This document shows positions 17,050 to 26,314 of a stretch of 64,000 bases of DNA, piece by piece. Source of the stretch: DATNPH01 sp036703315 (GTDB lineage: Bacteria; Cyanobacteriota; Cyanobacteriia; Cyanobacteriales; Coleofasciculaceae); assembly GCA_036703315.1 (NCBI GenBank), contig DATNPH010000191.1, positions 16,553 through 80,552 on the forward strand, in the 5' to 3' direction. The position numbers and the translations under genes were made by a program. Under the pieces are notes generated by a model. The model ran no database searches and was not told where the DNA came from. It saw nothing but the letters and a program-made list of their open reading frames with translations. Position 1 is the first letter of the stretch, and every line of letters starts with the position of its first letter.

Positions 17050-17649
17050 CTACGCGGAGCCTGCACCCTGCTTACGTTCGTCACTTTCGGTCAACAAGTT
17101 CGCCAACACCTGTCTTAGTTGCGTTATCGCGGCTAGCGTAAATTCAACCAGTTGCTTGTCTTCAGCACGAGCTTCTAACATGAAAAAACAGAAAACCGCC
17201 CGCATCTGAGAATTAACCAGAATCGGCACACCTAACCCAGCTTTGACAGCGAAAGCTTTGGCGATTTGATTGCGTAAAAAATAAGTTTCTGACTCAGCTG
17301 AGGCATCCGACATCCATTCCGGTTGCTGCGATGACCAAACTCGTCCTGGCAGTCCCTCGCTTGGGTGCAAGATAAAACCTTCGCTACAGTTCCGGAATTG
17401 TTCCAAGGCTAGTACACAAGCGCTTTCCCTATAGGTGTGAACACACCAAGCTGAGTGAAGTTTTAGAATTGTGTCGTCCCTGTCAGAAATCCAGGCTTCG
17501 CCATAGTCCCAGTCGGTGAATTCACAAACTTGGCTGAGGGTGACAGCGAGGGCAGTGTCAAAATCCGCCGCTTGATTGATAGCCTGGGTCAGTGTTTGTA
17601 GGTTCTGAAGGTTTGCCGCCGTGCAGTGGTACATAATGTTTAAATTCAA
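17050..17649 (-). CDS. Stand-alone GAF-domain protein
   Basis: A 199-residue protein made almost entirely of one GAF domain. It opens with helix LQTLTQAINQAADFDTALAV, continues with CEFTDWDYGEAWI, and has EGLPGRVWSSQQPEW and the closing strands GLGVPILVNSQMRAVFCFFM, typical of GAFs in cyanobacterial hybrid histidine kinases. No kinase or cyclase is attached. A second in-frame ATG four codons in is an alternative start. It converges with the quinone oxidoreductase gene, 41 bases apart. It may be a detached sensor module. Confidence 0.75.
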   Translation of the reverse strand: MNLNIMYHCTAANLQNLQTLTQAINQAADFDTALAVTLSQVCEFTDWDYGEAWISDRDDTILKLHSAWCVHTYRESACVLALEQFRNCSEGFILHPSEGLPGRVWSSQQPEWMSDASAESETYFLRNQIAKAFAVKAGLGVPILVNSQMRAVFCFFMLEARAEDKQLVEFTLAAITQLRQVLANLLTESDERKQGAGSA

Positions 17650-17813
17650 GCGAGGTGGTTGGTTTAGGAAGAAACTTTAATCGGCGTATCTAATTCACCG
17701 CATCGGCTCGCTTTAAGCCTCGCACCCGGCAGTACCTTAAAGATGCCAGCAGATTAAAAACTTGCTGGGCTGGTGCATACTGTGGGTTAGATACACAAAC
17801 AACATAGTGCTAA

Positions 17814-19904
17814 ATGCAAGATATGAGAATAGTCACCTTGTTGTTGTTTAGTATCTGGACACTATTTTTCCTATTGACACCAGCATCTGCAATAGCAGCA
17901 CCCCCACCAGAACGATCGCCTCTTACCTTCGAACTGCTACAAGAACGCCTGAAGTCCCCCATTCAAAGCGATGGTGTCCGCACCATTGATCTGAGTCAGC
18001 TGATTATTAATTTGCGTCCTGAAAATGCTGAGTTTCGTGACCAGTTCTATCAGTTGTTGCAAACTCAACTGAATCGGTCAACAACAGCATTAGGCTTAGA
18101 CTTCAGTAACTCTGTAATCCAAGGAGAGTTGATTAGTAATAAGCTGGGTTTGCGATCGCCTTTATACGGAGAAGCCTTATCTCCTTTATTAACACCTCAA
18201 GAACAACAACAACTGCTGCGTGACTCCCGCCGATTATCCGAACCTACGCCAGTTCCCTCAGTCACTGTCTTGCGTGGCCCACTCAAGCTGGTGCAAACAC
18301 GATTTACCGGAACAGTCAATTTCGCCAATACCTTCTTTCTGCATCGGGTAGAAGCCAATGGTGCCATTTTTACTCAGGAAGCTGATTGGTCAGAAACACG
18401 CTGGACTCGTCGAGCAGACTTTACTGATGCTATCTTTAGTCGCGATGTGAACTTTGGCGGCAGTTTTTTCTTTGCCAAAGCAGGATTTGCAAGAGTGCAA
18501 TTCCGAGGCGTTGCTAAGTTCCAGAGCAGTACCTTTGAAGCTGATGCCATTTTTAGTCAAGCTCAGTTTGCACAACTGGCAAACTTGACGGGAACTGCCT
18601 TTGGCAGGGCTGAACCTAACGCTTCCGCTTCGCTAACGCACGTCCAAGGGTTAGCTGATTTTACCCAATCGGATTGGCACGATCGCGCGTTATTTAGCAA
18701 AAGTCAGTTTACTCAACCTCTCCTCCTAACAGAGGCAACCTTCGAAAAAGCGGTTACCTTTCGAGAAACTCAGTTTAACCAACTGGTGAATATGCGTGAT
18801 GTCAGTCTTCTTGAACAGGTAGATTTTAGCAACGCCAAGTTTGTGTCTGATGCCTACATAGATGTTGCTGGTTTGACCTTTGACTCCGATCAGGCAAAAA
18901 TCCTTGGAGATGCAGGTAAGATTGGTCGTGTTCTCTGTGTATCAGTGCTAACAGGCAATGAGGACGTTCTACGCAATTTAGTACGGAATTTCCGCTTCCT
19001 GCAACAAATTTCCGATGCTAATCAGCTAGAGTATACGACCCAACGACTACGACGGCAGCAATTGGGTAGTCGCCTTATGGGAAGAGGCAAAGTCAAAAAA
19101 ATGCAAAGTACAGTTCCAAGTGCAGGAGGAGAGGTTTTTAGCACTATCTCACCAGAAAAATCTTCTCCTGCCTCCCCTGCTCCAAAAAACACTCCCTCTC
19201 CTCTTAGCTGGATATTGGAGGGATTGTACTGGCTAGGATTGAGCTTGCTATTGCTGCTAAGTCGGTATGGCACCAGTTTTTGGTTAGTCTTTGGTGTTGG
19301 GTTGGTGGCTATGGCCTATTTCGGTTTACTCTTTTGGCTTGTTGATCGTTTCCGCCGCCGCTATCCCGAACCTATCATCCCAACTTCTTTTGAAACGCCT
19401 TGGATACTCGGAAGTTATGGTGTCCTGACATTTGCTGGTGTTACGGCAATCTTTCGCACCAGTGCTCAACCCTGGTTAACACTGGCGTGTTTAGGGGGTG
19501 TAATCTTGCCAGTGCCAATGCTGTTGCTGTGGCAACTGTACCAGCAAGGTCGCTATCACGACTTGATGGATGTTAGTTACTTCGTAGAAGACGGGAGCCT
19601 GCGTCAGCTGCGATTGCTAATTGGACGCTTGCCAGTGATGCCTCGGTTTGATGTTTTTCGCGATCGCTATATGCCTATCCTCTGGAACCGCCGCTGGAAT
19701 TGGCTCAACTATTACGATTTCAGCCTCAACAACTTACTCAAGATTGGCTTCAACGACATTCGCCTGCGAGACGAACACCTCCCCGGCATCATCAGCACTC
19801 TGGTTTGGTATCAGTGGAGTCTTGGCATTCTCTACATCGCCCTGCTGCTGTGGACTCTTTCCCGTACCATCCCTGGACTGAACTTACTCATCTATCTCAA
19901 GTAA
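17814..19904 (+). CDS. Pentapeptide-repeat membrane protein
   Basis: A 696-residue envelope protein. It has a signal peptide or first helix (IVTLLLFSIWTLFFLLTPASA), then a region of about residues 155-340 with A(D/N)F-type pentapeptides such as VNFANTFF, ADFTDAIFSRDVNF and AKFQSSTFEADAIF, which should form a right-handed quadrilateral beta helix. The C-terminal third carries about four to five membrane helices (LLLLLSRYGTSFWLVFGVGL, then three more). A proline/serine linker separates the two. The function of such fusions is unknown; no catalytic residues are evident. Confidence 0.75.
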   Translation: MQDMRIVTLLLFSIWTLFFLLTPASAIAAPPPERSPLTFELLQERLKSPIQSDGVRTIDLSQLIINLRPENAEFRDQFYQLLQTQLNRSTTALGLDFSNSVIQGELISNKLGLRSPLYGEALSPLLTPQEQQQLLRDSRRLSEPTPVPSVTVLRGPLKLVQTRFTGTVNFANTFFLHRVEANGAIFTQEADWSETRWTRRADFTDAIFSRDVNFGGSFFFAKAGFARVQFRGVAKFQSSTFEADAIFSQAQFAQLANLTGTAFGRAEPNASASLTHVQGLADFTQSDWHDRALFSKSQFTQPLLLTEATFEKAVTFRETQFNQLVNMRDVSLLEQVDFSNAKFVSDAYIDVAGLTFDSDQAKILGDAGKIGRVLCVSVLTGNEDVLRNLVRNFRFLQQISDANQLEYTTQRLRRQQLGSRLMGRGKVKKMQSTVPSAGGEVFSTISPEKSSPASPAPKNTPSPLSWILEGLYWLGLSLLLLLSRYGTSFWLVFGVGLVAMAYFGLLFWLVDRFRRRYPEPIIPTSFETPWILGSYGVLTFAGVTAIFRTSAQPWLTLACLGGVILPVPMLLLWQLYQQGRYHDLMDVSYFVEDGSLRQLRLLIGRLPVMPRFDVFRDRYMPILWNRRWNWLNYYDFSLNNLLKIGFNDIRLRDEHLPGIISTLVWYQWSLGILYIALLLWTLSRTIPGLNLLIYLK

Positions 19905-20257
19905 TCTTGCCCTTTTTTATTGACAACCTACGGCTAAAGCGCGTGAGTTTTACGGCGATTCTATAAGATGTTCTGATTGTTTTGATAAATCGCACTGATA
20001 TAATTTTTGAGTAGTTATTTCTAATTAAGATAAAATGTTAAAAATTTATTTGAGTAATTATTTTTTTAGCCAATAAAAGACGTCTACTCTTTTTAGTTAT
20101 GTAAAGAAATGTTTTGATTTATAAACTTATCAAAACTTTTCCAAGTCAATTGAATTTTTAACCTAACATACCGATAAATTTAAAAAGTTCTAGAATACAA
20201 GCAACTGATTACAATAGAAGTAATTGAGAAAAATTCAGGAATAGACTATATTACTTT

Positions 20258-20343
20258 GATTAGATAGATGCTTGGTTCAGGGATATACATCTATCATTTG
20301 GATTAGATAGATGCTTGGTTCAGGGATATACATCTATCATTTG
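20258..20343. repeat. Perfect 43-bp tandem duplication
   Basis: Two identical 43-base units run head to tail (20258-20300 and 20301-20343). Each starts GATTAGATAGATGC and ends CATCTATCATTTG, so each can fold on ATAGATG/CATCTAT. Perfect identity implies a recent duplication or selection on the structure. Confidence 0.85.
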
Positions 20344-20386
20344 GAAGAAAAGTTTTTAATCTAGTGCAGCGGATGCAAAAGTAATT

Positions 20387-20416
20387 CACCACCCCAGGTT
20401 CTTCCTGGGTGGTATT
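20387..20416 (+). terminator. Terminator-like hairpin
   Basis: ACCACCCCAGG pairs with CCTGGGTGGT across TTCTT with one bulged base and is followed by ATTTTTA. It lies about 480 bases beyond the end of the pentapeptide gene, so it could end a non-coding RNA containing the tandem duplication. Confidence 0.45.
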
Positions 20417-20609
20417 TTTACTTTCATCGTTATCTCTCATTTGAACATTAGGAAATTTCTTTCCGGATAAACTAATAGTTTGTAAGTCTAAAGAAAGAGT
20501 TGCAAGAAAGTTCCTTCCCAGGGTGTATCTGACCACACATTCAAGCAAGTTACACAAGAGTCAATAAACAAAAGACTCTCGGTATTCACCTACTGCCTGG
20601 CTGGAAGCA

Positions 20610-22889
20610 ATGTTACATTTACACCTAGATCAGCAAAGCACCGCGTTAGCGGGTCAGGGTGACTCCCTCCCGGAAGCACTCTTCCAAAAATTACCATTGG
20701 GCGTTTTGATCCTGGGAGCGCAGGGTGAAATCCGTTCGGTGAATCAGGCAGCACTGAACTTATTGGGACTAACCGAAAGCCAGTTGCAAGGACAAACACC
20801 GATTGACCCAGATTGGCATGTACTCCAAGAAGACGGGACACCTTTTCAGCTAAAACTCCAGTCTGCACCAGTACGAGCCAAGCATGTGTTGCTGCTGCTT
20901 TCGGCCCGCCTATCACTACGAAACTTGGTGTTGGGAGTTTATCGACCAGAAATAGGCGATCGCGTTTGGCTGTCTGTTAATACTGAGACGCAGTTAAGCC
21001 CTGATGGTTGTGTAGAGCAAGTCATCTGTATGTTGAGTGACATTACCAACCTTAAAGCAGGAGAAATACTCTCAAAAATCCATGAGTGCTTTTTGAGCCT
21101 TGGCGCAGATCCAGATGAAAACATTAGCCGTCTTACGGCACTAGCTGGAGAATTGTTGGGGGGAGCTTGGGCGCTCTACAATCGACTCAATCAAGGCTTG
21201 ATTTGGTCGGCGGGTCAGTGGCATACGCCGCCGGACTTCAGTTGTGTTGGTGAACCGAAAAATTACATTTGCAATGATGTCATTGGGCATAACAGTGACC
21301 AAGTCTTAGTGCTTTACGATTTGCAAAATACTTCCTATGCCCAGAGCGATCCTTATATTGTTCCCTATCATTTGGAAACCTATGTAGGGCAGTCAGTTAG
21401 ATGTGCAGGTGAGTATATTGGGTCGCTGTGCGTAGTGTACCAGAACCATTTTGTTCCTAGTCAAGCTGACAAGAGGTTGATGGGGATTATTGCTGCGGCT
21501 ATTAGCATTGAGGAAGAACGCAAACGAGAAGCGGTCGTTTGGGCGCAAAATGAAGCAAAATGGCGATCGCTAATTCACAACAGCTCCAACCTAATTACAA
21601 TTTTGGAAGCTGATGGAACGATTCGATACATAAGTCCTGCCGTTCGCAAGATTTTGGAATACAGACCAGGAGAGTTGATACGTAAAAGTATCTTTGAATT
21701 TGTGCATCCTGAAGATGTTGATTTGATACAAAAGGACTTTCAGCGTGTTCTCAAAAATCCAACAACCGCTTTGTCTACTGAGTTCCGGTTGCGGCATAAA
21801 GATGGCTCGTGGCGTTATATCGAGTCAACTCACAGCAATCTCCTAATGGATGCACCAGGAGTTCGCATTGTTGTCAACTCCCGTGATATCACACAAAGGA
21901 AACTAGCAGAAGCAGCTCTGAAACAATCGGAAGGACAATTGAGAGAAAAAGCAGAAGAGCTGGAACAAGCTTTACAAGAACTGCAAGAAACTCAAACCCA
22001 ACTGATTCAGACAGAAAAAATGTCGAGTTTGGGGCTGCTGGTAGCCGGTATTGCCCATGAAATTAACAATCCCGTTTCATTTATCTACGGTAATATCCCC
22101 CACGCAACTCAATATACTCAAGACCTTTTAGACCTCGTTAAACTTTATCAGCAGCACTATCCAAATCCAGAATCCGCGATTCAAACCGAGGTGGAGAAAA
22201 TTGACCTGGGTTTCCTAAGCCAAGACTTGCCCAAAGTGATGGAATCAATGCAGATAGGAGCGGAGCGCATTCGTCAGATAGTCTTGTCCTTGAAGAATTT
22301 CTCTCGTTTAGATAAAACGGCTAGGGAACCCGTTGATTTACACCAAGGTCTTGATAACACCCTACTTCTGTTGCAGCATCGACTTAAAACTAAAGCAAAA
22401 TATCACAAAATTGAGGTGATGCGAGAGTATGGCGACCTACCGTTGGTGGAGTGCTACGCTGGGCAAGTGAATCAAGTATTTATGAATATCCTCAGTAATG
22501 CGATCGATGCTCTGGAAGAGCTGAGGATTGAAGGCTTTGATGAGTTGAAGGGTGAACCGTTGAAGGGTGAAGGTGCTGATCACTTTTCTAAAGTGCAACC
22601 TGCCACCCCTCGGATTCGGATTACCACCGAAGTAGGTGATGACAATATGGTAGTCATCCGTATTGCGGATAATGGAGCTGGGATACCGCTTCAGATGCAG
22701 CAACAGATATTTGATCCATTTTTTACAACCAAATCTGTAGGCAAAGGCACTGGTTTGGGATTGTCGATCAGTTACCAGATTGTTGTTGAGAGACACGGTG
22801 GCCAACTGAAGTGTTTTTCGACGCCTGGAGAGGGAACAGAATTTTGGATTGAGCTGCCGATACGACTGCTCAATCAGGAGGCGGAATAA
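20610..22889 (+). CDS. PAS/GAF sensor histidine kinase (orphan)
   Basis: A 759-residue soluble sensor kinase. The order is an N-terminal PAS (about 20-115, LPLGVLILGAQGEIRSVNQA), a GAF (about 150-295), a second PAS-PAC (about 310-435, LEADGTIRYISPAV), a coiled coil, then the HisKA domain with the phosphoacceptor His483 in VAGIAHEINNP. The ATPase domain has NAIDALEEL (N box), RIADNGAGIP (G1), FFTTK (F box) and GKGTGLGLSI (G2). The H box AHEINNP belongs to the HPK4-like group. No transmembrane helix and no adjacent response regulator are seen, so its partner is unknown. Confidence 0.87.
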   Translation: MLHLHLDQQSTALAGQGDSLPEALFQKLPLGVLILGAQGEIRSVNQAALNLLGLTESQLQGQTPIDPDWHVLQEDGTPFQLKLQSAPVRAKHVLLLLSARLSLRNLVLGVYRPEIGDRVWLSVNTETQLSPDGCVEQVICMLSDITNLKAGEILSKIHECFLSLGADPDENISRLTALAGELLGGAWALYNRLNQGLIWSAGQWHTPPDFSCVGEPKNYICNDVIGHNSDQVLVLYDLQNTSYAQSDPYIVPYHLETYVGQSVRCAGEYIGSLCVVYQNHFVPSQADKRLMGIIAAAISIEEERKREAVVWAQNEAKWRSLIHNSSNLITILEADGTIRYISPAVRKILEYRPGELIRKSIFEFVHPEDVDLIQKDFQRVLKNPTTALSTEFRLRHKDGSWRYIESTHSNLLMDAPGVRIVVNSRDITQRKLAEAALKQSEGQLREKAEELEQALQELQETQTQLIQTEKMSSLGLLVAGIAHEINNPVSFIYGNIPHATQYTQDLLDLVKLYQQHYPNPESAIQTEVEKIDLGFLSQDLPKVMESMQIGAERIRQIVLSLKNFSRLDKTAREPVDLHQGLDNTLLLLQHRLKTKAKYHKIEVMREYGDLPLVECYAGQVNQVFMNILSNAIDALEELRIEGFDELKGEPLKGEGADHFSKVQPATPRIRITTEVGDDNMVVIRIADNGAGIPLQMQQQIFDPFFTTKSVGKGTGLGLSISYQIVVERHGGQLKCFSTPGEGTEFWIELPIRLLNQEAE

Positions 22890-22914
22890 ACAGCTGTAAT
22901 TCAGGAAATGCGGT

Positions 22915-23508
22915 TTACTTCATGACTTTCAATAGTGCTGCCAATGCATCATCTTCATAGGTGTTGAGTTGTCGGTCAAGTAGAGCAATACTGACAGCTT
23001 GCGGGAGTGCGATCGCGGCAAGATCAGGATCTAGCCCCTCAACTAGTTGCTCAAGGGACTGAGGAATTTTTAGGGCTGACTTGATTCCCAAGAGCATCGA
23101 TTCATTCATACCCAAGGCTTGTAGTTGAGGCGCGAGTGCTTCCCAATTAACGGGTCTATCTGGATCTCCCACTTGAATCACATAAGCCAGCAACCGCTGT
23201 AGCTTACTTTCTTGCTTGGGGGTGATCGGGGGAGTAACCTTAGAGACGTTTACGTCCGATGCGTTTTTGTTGAGTTTGCAGATAATCTGTTGCCAGTCGC
23301 GATCGTCACAGGCTTCCGGCTTACCTACTATCAGAGAAATGCGAATTTTGTGATCCGCACCAGCCTCGAGATGAGTTACCTGAGCCTTTACACCGAGAAA
23401 CCCCAGCCACTGAGCCACTGTTTTGATTAACGTGGAACGAGTAGCCTCACAGCTAGCTAGTAGCCGGACTTGGGTGTGAACCATTGGGCGCACAATTTGT
23501 GAAAGCAT
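22915..23508 (-). CDS. Conserved cyanobacterial protein of unknown function
   Basis: A 197-residue soluble protein that I do not recognise with certainty; it has the look of a conserved cyanobacterial DUF. The N-terminal half (HTQVRLLASCEATRSTLIK) is mixed alpha/beta, and the C-terminal half is helical, with QSLEQLVEGLDPDLAAIALP and a closing acidic helix TYEDDALAALLKVMK. There are no signal peptide, membrane segments or catalytic motifs. It converges with the histidine kinase, 25 bases apart. Confidence 0.6.
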   Translation of the reverse strand: MLSQIVRPMVHTQVRLLASCEATRSTLIKTVAQWLGFLGVKAQVTHLEAGADHKIRISLIVGKPEACDDRDWQQIICKLNKNASDVNVSKVTPPITPKQESKLQRLLAYVIQVGDPDRPVNWEALAPQLQALGMNESMLLGIKSALKIPQSLEQLVEGLDPDLAAIALPQAVSIALLDRQLNTYEDDALAALLKVMK

Positions 23509-23654
23509 AGCTGAAGCGCTTTGAAATCTGCTCTATGTTACTCTCTGTCTTAACTCTTCAGCAGCTATTGGTACTGTGTCGCACAAAACTTTTAAGAATT
23601 GTTGACCCATCAAACAGGAGAGTGGGCTTTTCTTAGCTCCGAACTCTCCCAGAA

Positions 23655-24173
23655 TTAAACTTTGGCTTCTAGAGATTTGAGGTATTCAGTATTGACACCT
23701 GACTCTCGTATTAAAGCAATTTTGCCAGTACGAGCAATTTCGCGAACCCCAAACCTGCTCAGCACTTGGACGATCGCCACCAGCTTACCGGGGTCTCCCA
23801 CTACTTCTAAAGTCAGGGATTCCTCAGCAATATCTACCACACGCGCACGAAACACCTGAGCTAATTCAATAATCTCTGATCGCGTTGAGCTAGTCGCATT
23901 GACCTTAATCAGCATCAACTCCCGCTCTACACACGGCGTTGTGGTGATGTCCTGTACTTTCAATACATTGATTAGCTTGTAGAGTTGCTTGGTCAGCTGC
24001 TCAATAATGTGTTCATCTCCAGGGACGACCATAGTAATCCGAGAGATACCCACCTGTTCAGCTGGTCCAACAGCAAGACTCTCGATATTAAAGCCCCGAC
24101 GGGCAAATAGACCGGCAATTCGAGTCAGGACACCGGCTTCATCTTCGACCAGAACCGAAAGGGTATGTTTCAT
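23655..24173 (-). CDS. ilvH: Acetolactate synthase small (regulatory) subunit
   Basis: A 172-residue IlvH/IlvN protein, the usual full length. It starts MKHTLSVLVEDEAGVLTRIAG, the ACT domain, with GLFARRGFNIESLAVGP, where valine feedback is sensed. The C-terminal domain contains ELMLIKVNA and VVDIAEESLTLEVVGDP, as in plant and cyanobacterial forms. It activates and confers branched-chain feedback on the IlvB catalytic subunit in valine, leucine and isoleucine synthesis. ilvB is not in the window; in cyanobacteria the two are often unlinked. Confidence 0.95.
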   Translation of the reverse strand: MKHTLSVLVEDEAGVLTRIAGLFARRGFNIESLAVGPAEQVGISRITMVVPGDEHIIEQLTKQLYKLINVLKVQDITTTPCVERELMLIKVNATSSTRSEIIELAQVFRARVVDIAEESLTLEVVGDPGKLVAIVQVLSRFGVREIARTGKIALIRESGVNTEYLKSLEAKV

Positions 24174-24588
24174 GAGTTAGAACAATGGCGGCACGCACGC
24201 TACGTATCGCTAACTGTATAGATCTGTCTTAGCGTTAATTTTTAATCTTATCGCAGTCTAGAGCGACGACAAAACTGCTACCTATCTGCTACCTATACTA
24301 ATTAGGTACGCGCCAATAAATGCCTTTGTGTAAAGGAATGTAACTTCATTACTGAGTTACTCAGCCTATGTTTAGCAATGTTTTACAAAAGTAAACATAG
24401 ATAGTCTTAATTTATTCCGACCTACTTAATTAGGTGGCTCAAGTAAAAAGAGCGAGAACGAAATTTGGTGCACCCAAGAGTAAGCAGCAAAACATAAGAT
24501 ATTTTTCTAGATAGATGCGGTGCATTTCACAAGTTACCGACTATAGTTTAAGTCAATCAATCGTTATTGGAGCACAAGAAATTAGATT
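24174..24588. other. Spacer upstream of the BON-domain gene
   Basis: These 415 bases between divergent genes hold no credible gene. There is a short direct repeat TGCTACCTAT near 24281-24299 and AT-rich sequence with TTAGGT motifs. A good ribosome site (GGAGCA) lies just before the ATG at 24589. Promoters of both neighbours must lie here. Confidence 0.5.
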
Positions 24589-24957
24589 ATGGGTTGGTTA
24601 AAAAGACTATTTGGACTAGAAAAACCGGAAAACGCAGAAGTTAACCCTACTGTCGCTGCCCCAACTGAGACAGCTGAAGCGCCTGCGGACACCGGCTCGG
24701 CTGAAACGATCGCTCCAGAGCGAGTAGGTTTAAACGGAGAATATGACCAAAGCGGTCTTGCCAAGCGAGTTGCCTTAGCGTTTGACCAAGACCCTGATCT
24801 GGCTGACGAAGAGCGCCTCTGGGTTGCCCAAACTGGCGGCACTGTTGTTTTAAAGGGTGAAGTGGGTGACCAAGGAACTCTTGACAAGCTAGTTAGCATT
24901 GCTAGTAGCGTTAGTGGTGCAACTGACGTGGATAGCAGTCAAGTCACTGTTGGCTAA
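24589..24957 (+). CDS. BON-domain protein
   Basis: A 122-residue protein. The N-terminal 45 residues are a charged, low-complexity segment (MGWLKRLFGLEK, then Ala/Pro/Thr-rich). Residues about 55-120 form a BON domain: a helix LAKRVALAFDQDPDLAD, then LWVAQTGGTVVLKGEVGDQGTLDKL and a final SGATDVDSSQVTV strand. BON domains bind membranes or phospholipids and occur in stress and peptidoglycan proteins; a LysM partner is absent here. There is no signal peptide, so it is probably cytoplasmic. Confidence 0.8.
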   Translation: MGWLKRLFGLEKPENAEVNPTVAAPTETAEAPADTGSAETIAPERVGLNGEYDQSGLAKRVALAFDQDPDLADEERLWVAQTGGTVVLKGEVGDQGTLDKLVSIASSVSGATDVDSSQVTVG

Positions 24958-25026
24958 ATCCTTACTTTTTGTAAGCGAAACCTGAAAGAGAATTTATCGC
25001 CGTTCTCAGTTGCATATACGACAGGA

Positions 25027-25052
25027 TAGGGGCACAGATAATATCGTGCCCC
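25027..25052. repeat. GGGGCAC...GTGCCCC palindrome
   Basis: TAGGGGCAC (25027-25035) pairs with GTGCCCC (25046-25052) across a short AT-rich loop. The same palindrome type recurs at 46131-46150 and 57053-57082, always between genes. Here it sits between two convergent genes and could work as a bidirectional terminator although it lacks a T run. Confidence 0.6.
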
Positions 25053-25122
25053 GATTAACTCATACAAAGGTTTATTAAACCGATGTTGTGAGGAGGTCTC
25101 GAAACAGGCTATCCACTACTTA

Positions 25123-26088
25123 TTAGGTCGCCGTAAATAAGGAAGAAGCTTTAGAGTCTTGCTTATTTGTACACTTAGTCGCAAGCCAGTCTAACAGAAC
25201 CTCATTCACCCGTTCAGGGCATTCATCGTGGGGACAGTGACCAGCATCGTCTATCTCAACTAACTCTAAATTTGGGTTGAGCGCAGCAAACTGACGTGCC
25301 AAATAAGGGGGGATCATCCGGTCATTACGCCCCCACATCAAAAGCATAGGAATGTCTAATGTTGGCAAAAGGGTTTTGACGCGAGGACCGAATTCGGCAG
25401 AGGTCATCGCCTTAAATAGGGCGCTAAACGTAGCAGCAGCGCCCCGATCTTGAGCAGGCCCCGTAAAAATCTCCATCAACTCAGCCGTGATAGCTGCTGG
25501 GTTAGCGTAGGCGCGTCCCGCCCATTTACGAGCGATCGGTGGACGTCGTGCCACATAAAAAAGGCTTTTCAGAACTACTGGGGATGCCACAATACTCTTA
25601 AGTGTTGATACGACGGGTCGTAGCCAACCCGGAATCATCTCCTCTTCTAGCGAAAAATCTGGCAAATTAATCATGGCAATACCTTTGACCATTTCGGGAT
25701 GAGCAGCAGCGGCTGCCAAACAAACCAGTGAGCCAATTGAGTTACCTACTAACACCACAGGCTGCCGGATAAATGTTCGCCAAAATTCATAAACTTGATC
25801 TACCCAAAGGTCAATCTTGTAGTTAGCCGATGCCTTGCGCGACGCCCCAAACCCTAACATGTCGAGCGCATAAACGGTATGACGCTGACCTAACACTTCC
25901 AGATTGTGACGCCAATGCCCAATAGAGGCTGCAAACCCATGCAGCAGCATGATCGGTGTTGTTGGCTCTTGCTCGGCTTGCGGGGCGCGAAAATAGGTAT
26001 AGCGGGTCTGCCAGCCTCGCCAAACCCAATCTCGTTGACTACCGACTCGTTGCTGCCAGTGCACAGACGTTGTCACAAAAAGCCTCAA
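25123..26088 (-). CDS. Alpha/beta-fold hydrolase
   Basis: A 321-residue alpha/beta hydrolase. MLLHGFAASIGHWRHNL is the oxyanion strand with HGF, the nucleophile elbow is GNSIGS (serine in LVGNSIGSLVCL), the acid is in LMWGRNDRMIPP and the histidine is in DAGHCPHDE. A cap domain lies between the nucleophile and the acid. The substrate is unknown; many cyanobacterial relatives are annotated only as hydrolases or esterases. The open frame begins at TTG 26088, and GTG codons at residues 5 and 9 are alternatives. It converges with the BON gene. Confidence 0.88.
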   Translation of the reverse strand: MRLFVTTSVHWQQRVGSQRDWVWRGWQTRYTYFRAPQAEQEPTTPIMLLHGFAASIGHWRHNLEVLGQRHTVYALDMLGFGASRKASANYKIDLWVDQVYEFWRTFIRQPVVLVGNSIGSLVCLAAAAAHPEMVKGIAMINLPDFSLEEEMIPGWLRPVVSTLKSIVASPVVLKSLFYVARRPPIARKWAGRAYANPAAITAELMEIFTGPAQDRGAAATFSALFKAMTSAEFGPRVKTLLPTLDIPMLLMWGRNDRMIPPYLARQFAALNPNLELVEIDDAGHCPHDECPERVNEVLLDWLATKCTNKQDSKASSLFTAT

Positions 26089-26314
26089 CTTCAGAAACGT
26101 TTACAAATCCTCATTTATATATTTTATTAGTTCCCTGACCTGAGTTTCACCCAAACGACGGTATTACAGGCTTTGAAGTTCCCTAGTCCCCAGCTATTTG
26201 GGAAGATACATTAACAACCCAGGCAGAAACTTGAGAAGACTCAGTAGAATGGCAAGTGTAAACTGTGCCGACTCATTATCAACCCCCTGAATTTTACAAA
26301 TTAATCAAACGCCT

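Larger units (their letters stand above)
19905..20609. other. 705-base AT-rich spacer with tandem duplication
   Basis: No credible protein gene is present. The region is strongly AT-rich at 19970-20250, then holds a perfect 43-base tandem duplication (20258-20343) and a hairpin followed by T residues (20387-20416). A minus-strand open frame at 20303-20557 crosses both repeats and I do not trust it. Confidence 0.55.

Noticed and set aside
20258..20343. 43-bp repeats as a CRISPR array
   Set aside because: The units are directly adjacent with no spacers and only two copies.
20303..20557. 84-codon minus-strand frame in the AT-rich spacer
   Set aside because: It runs through the tandem duplication and the hairpin and shows no protein family features.
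22437..22805. 122-codon minus-strand frame in the histidine kinase
   Set aside because: It is antisense to the ATPase domain, whose motifs are intact.
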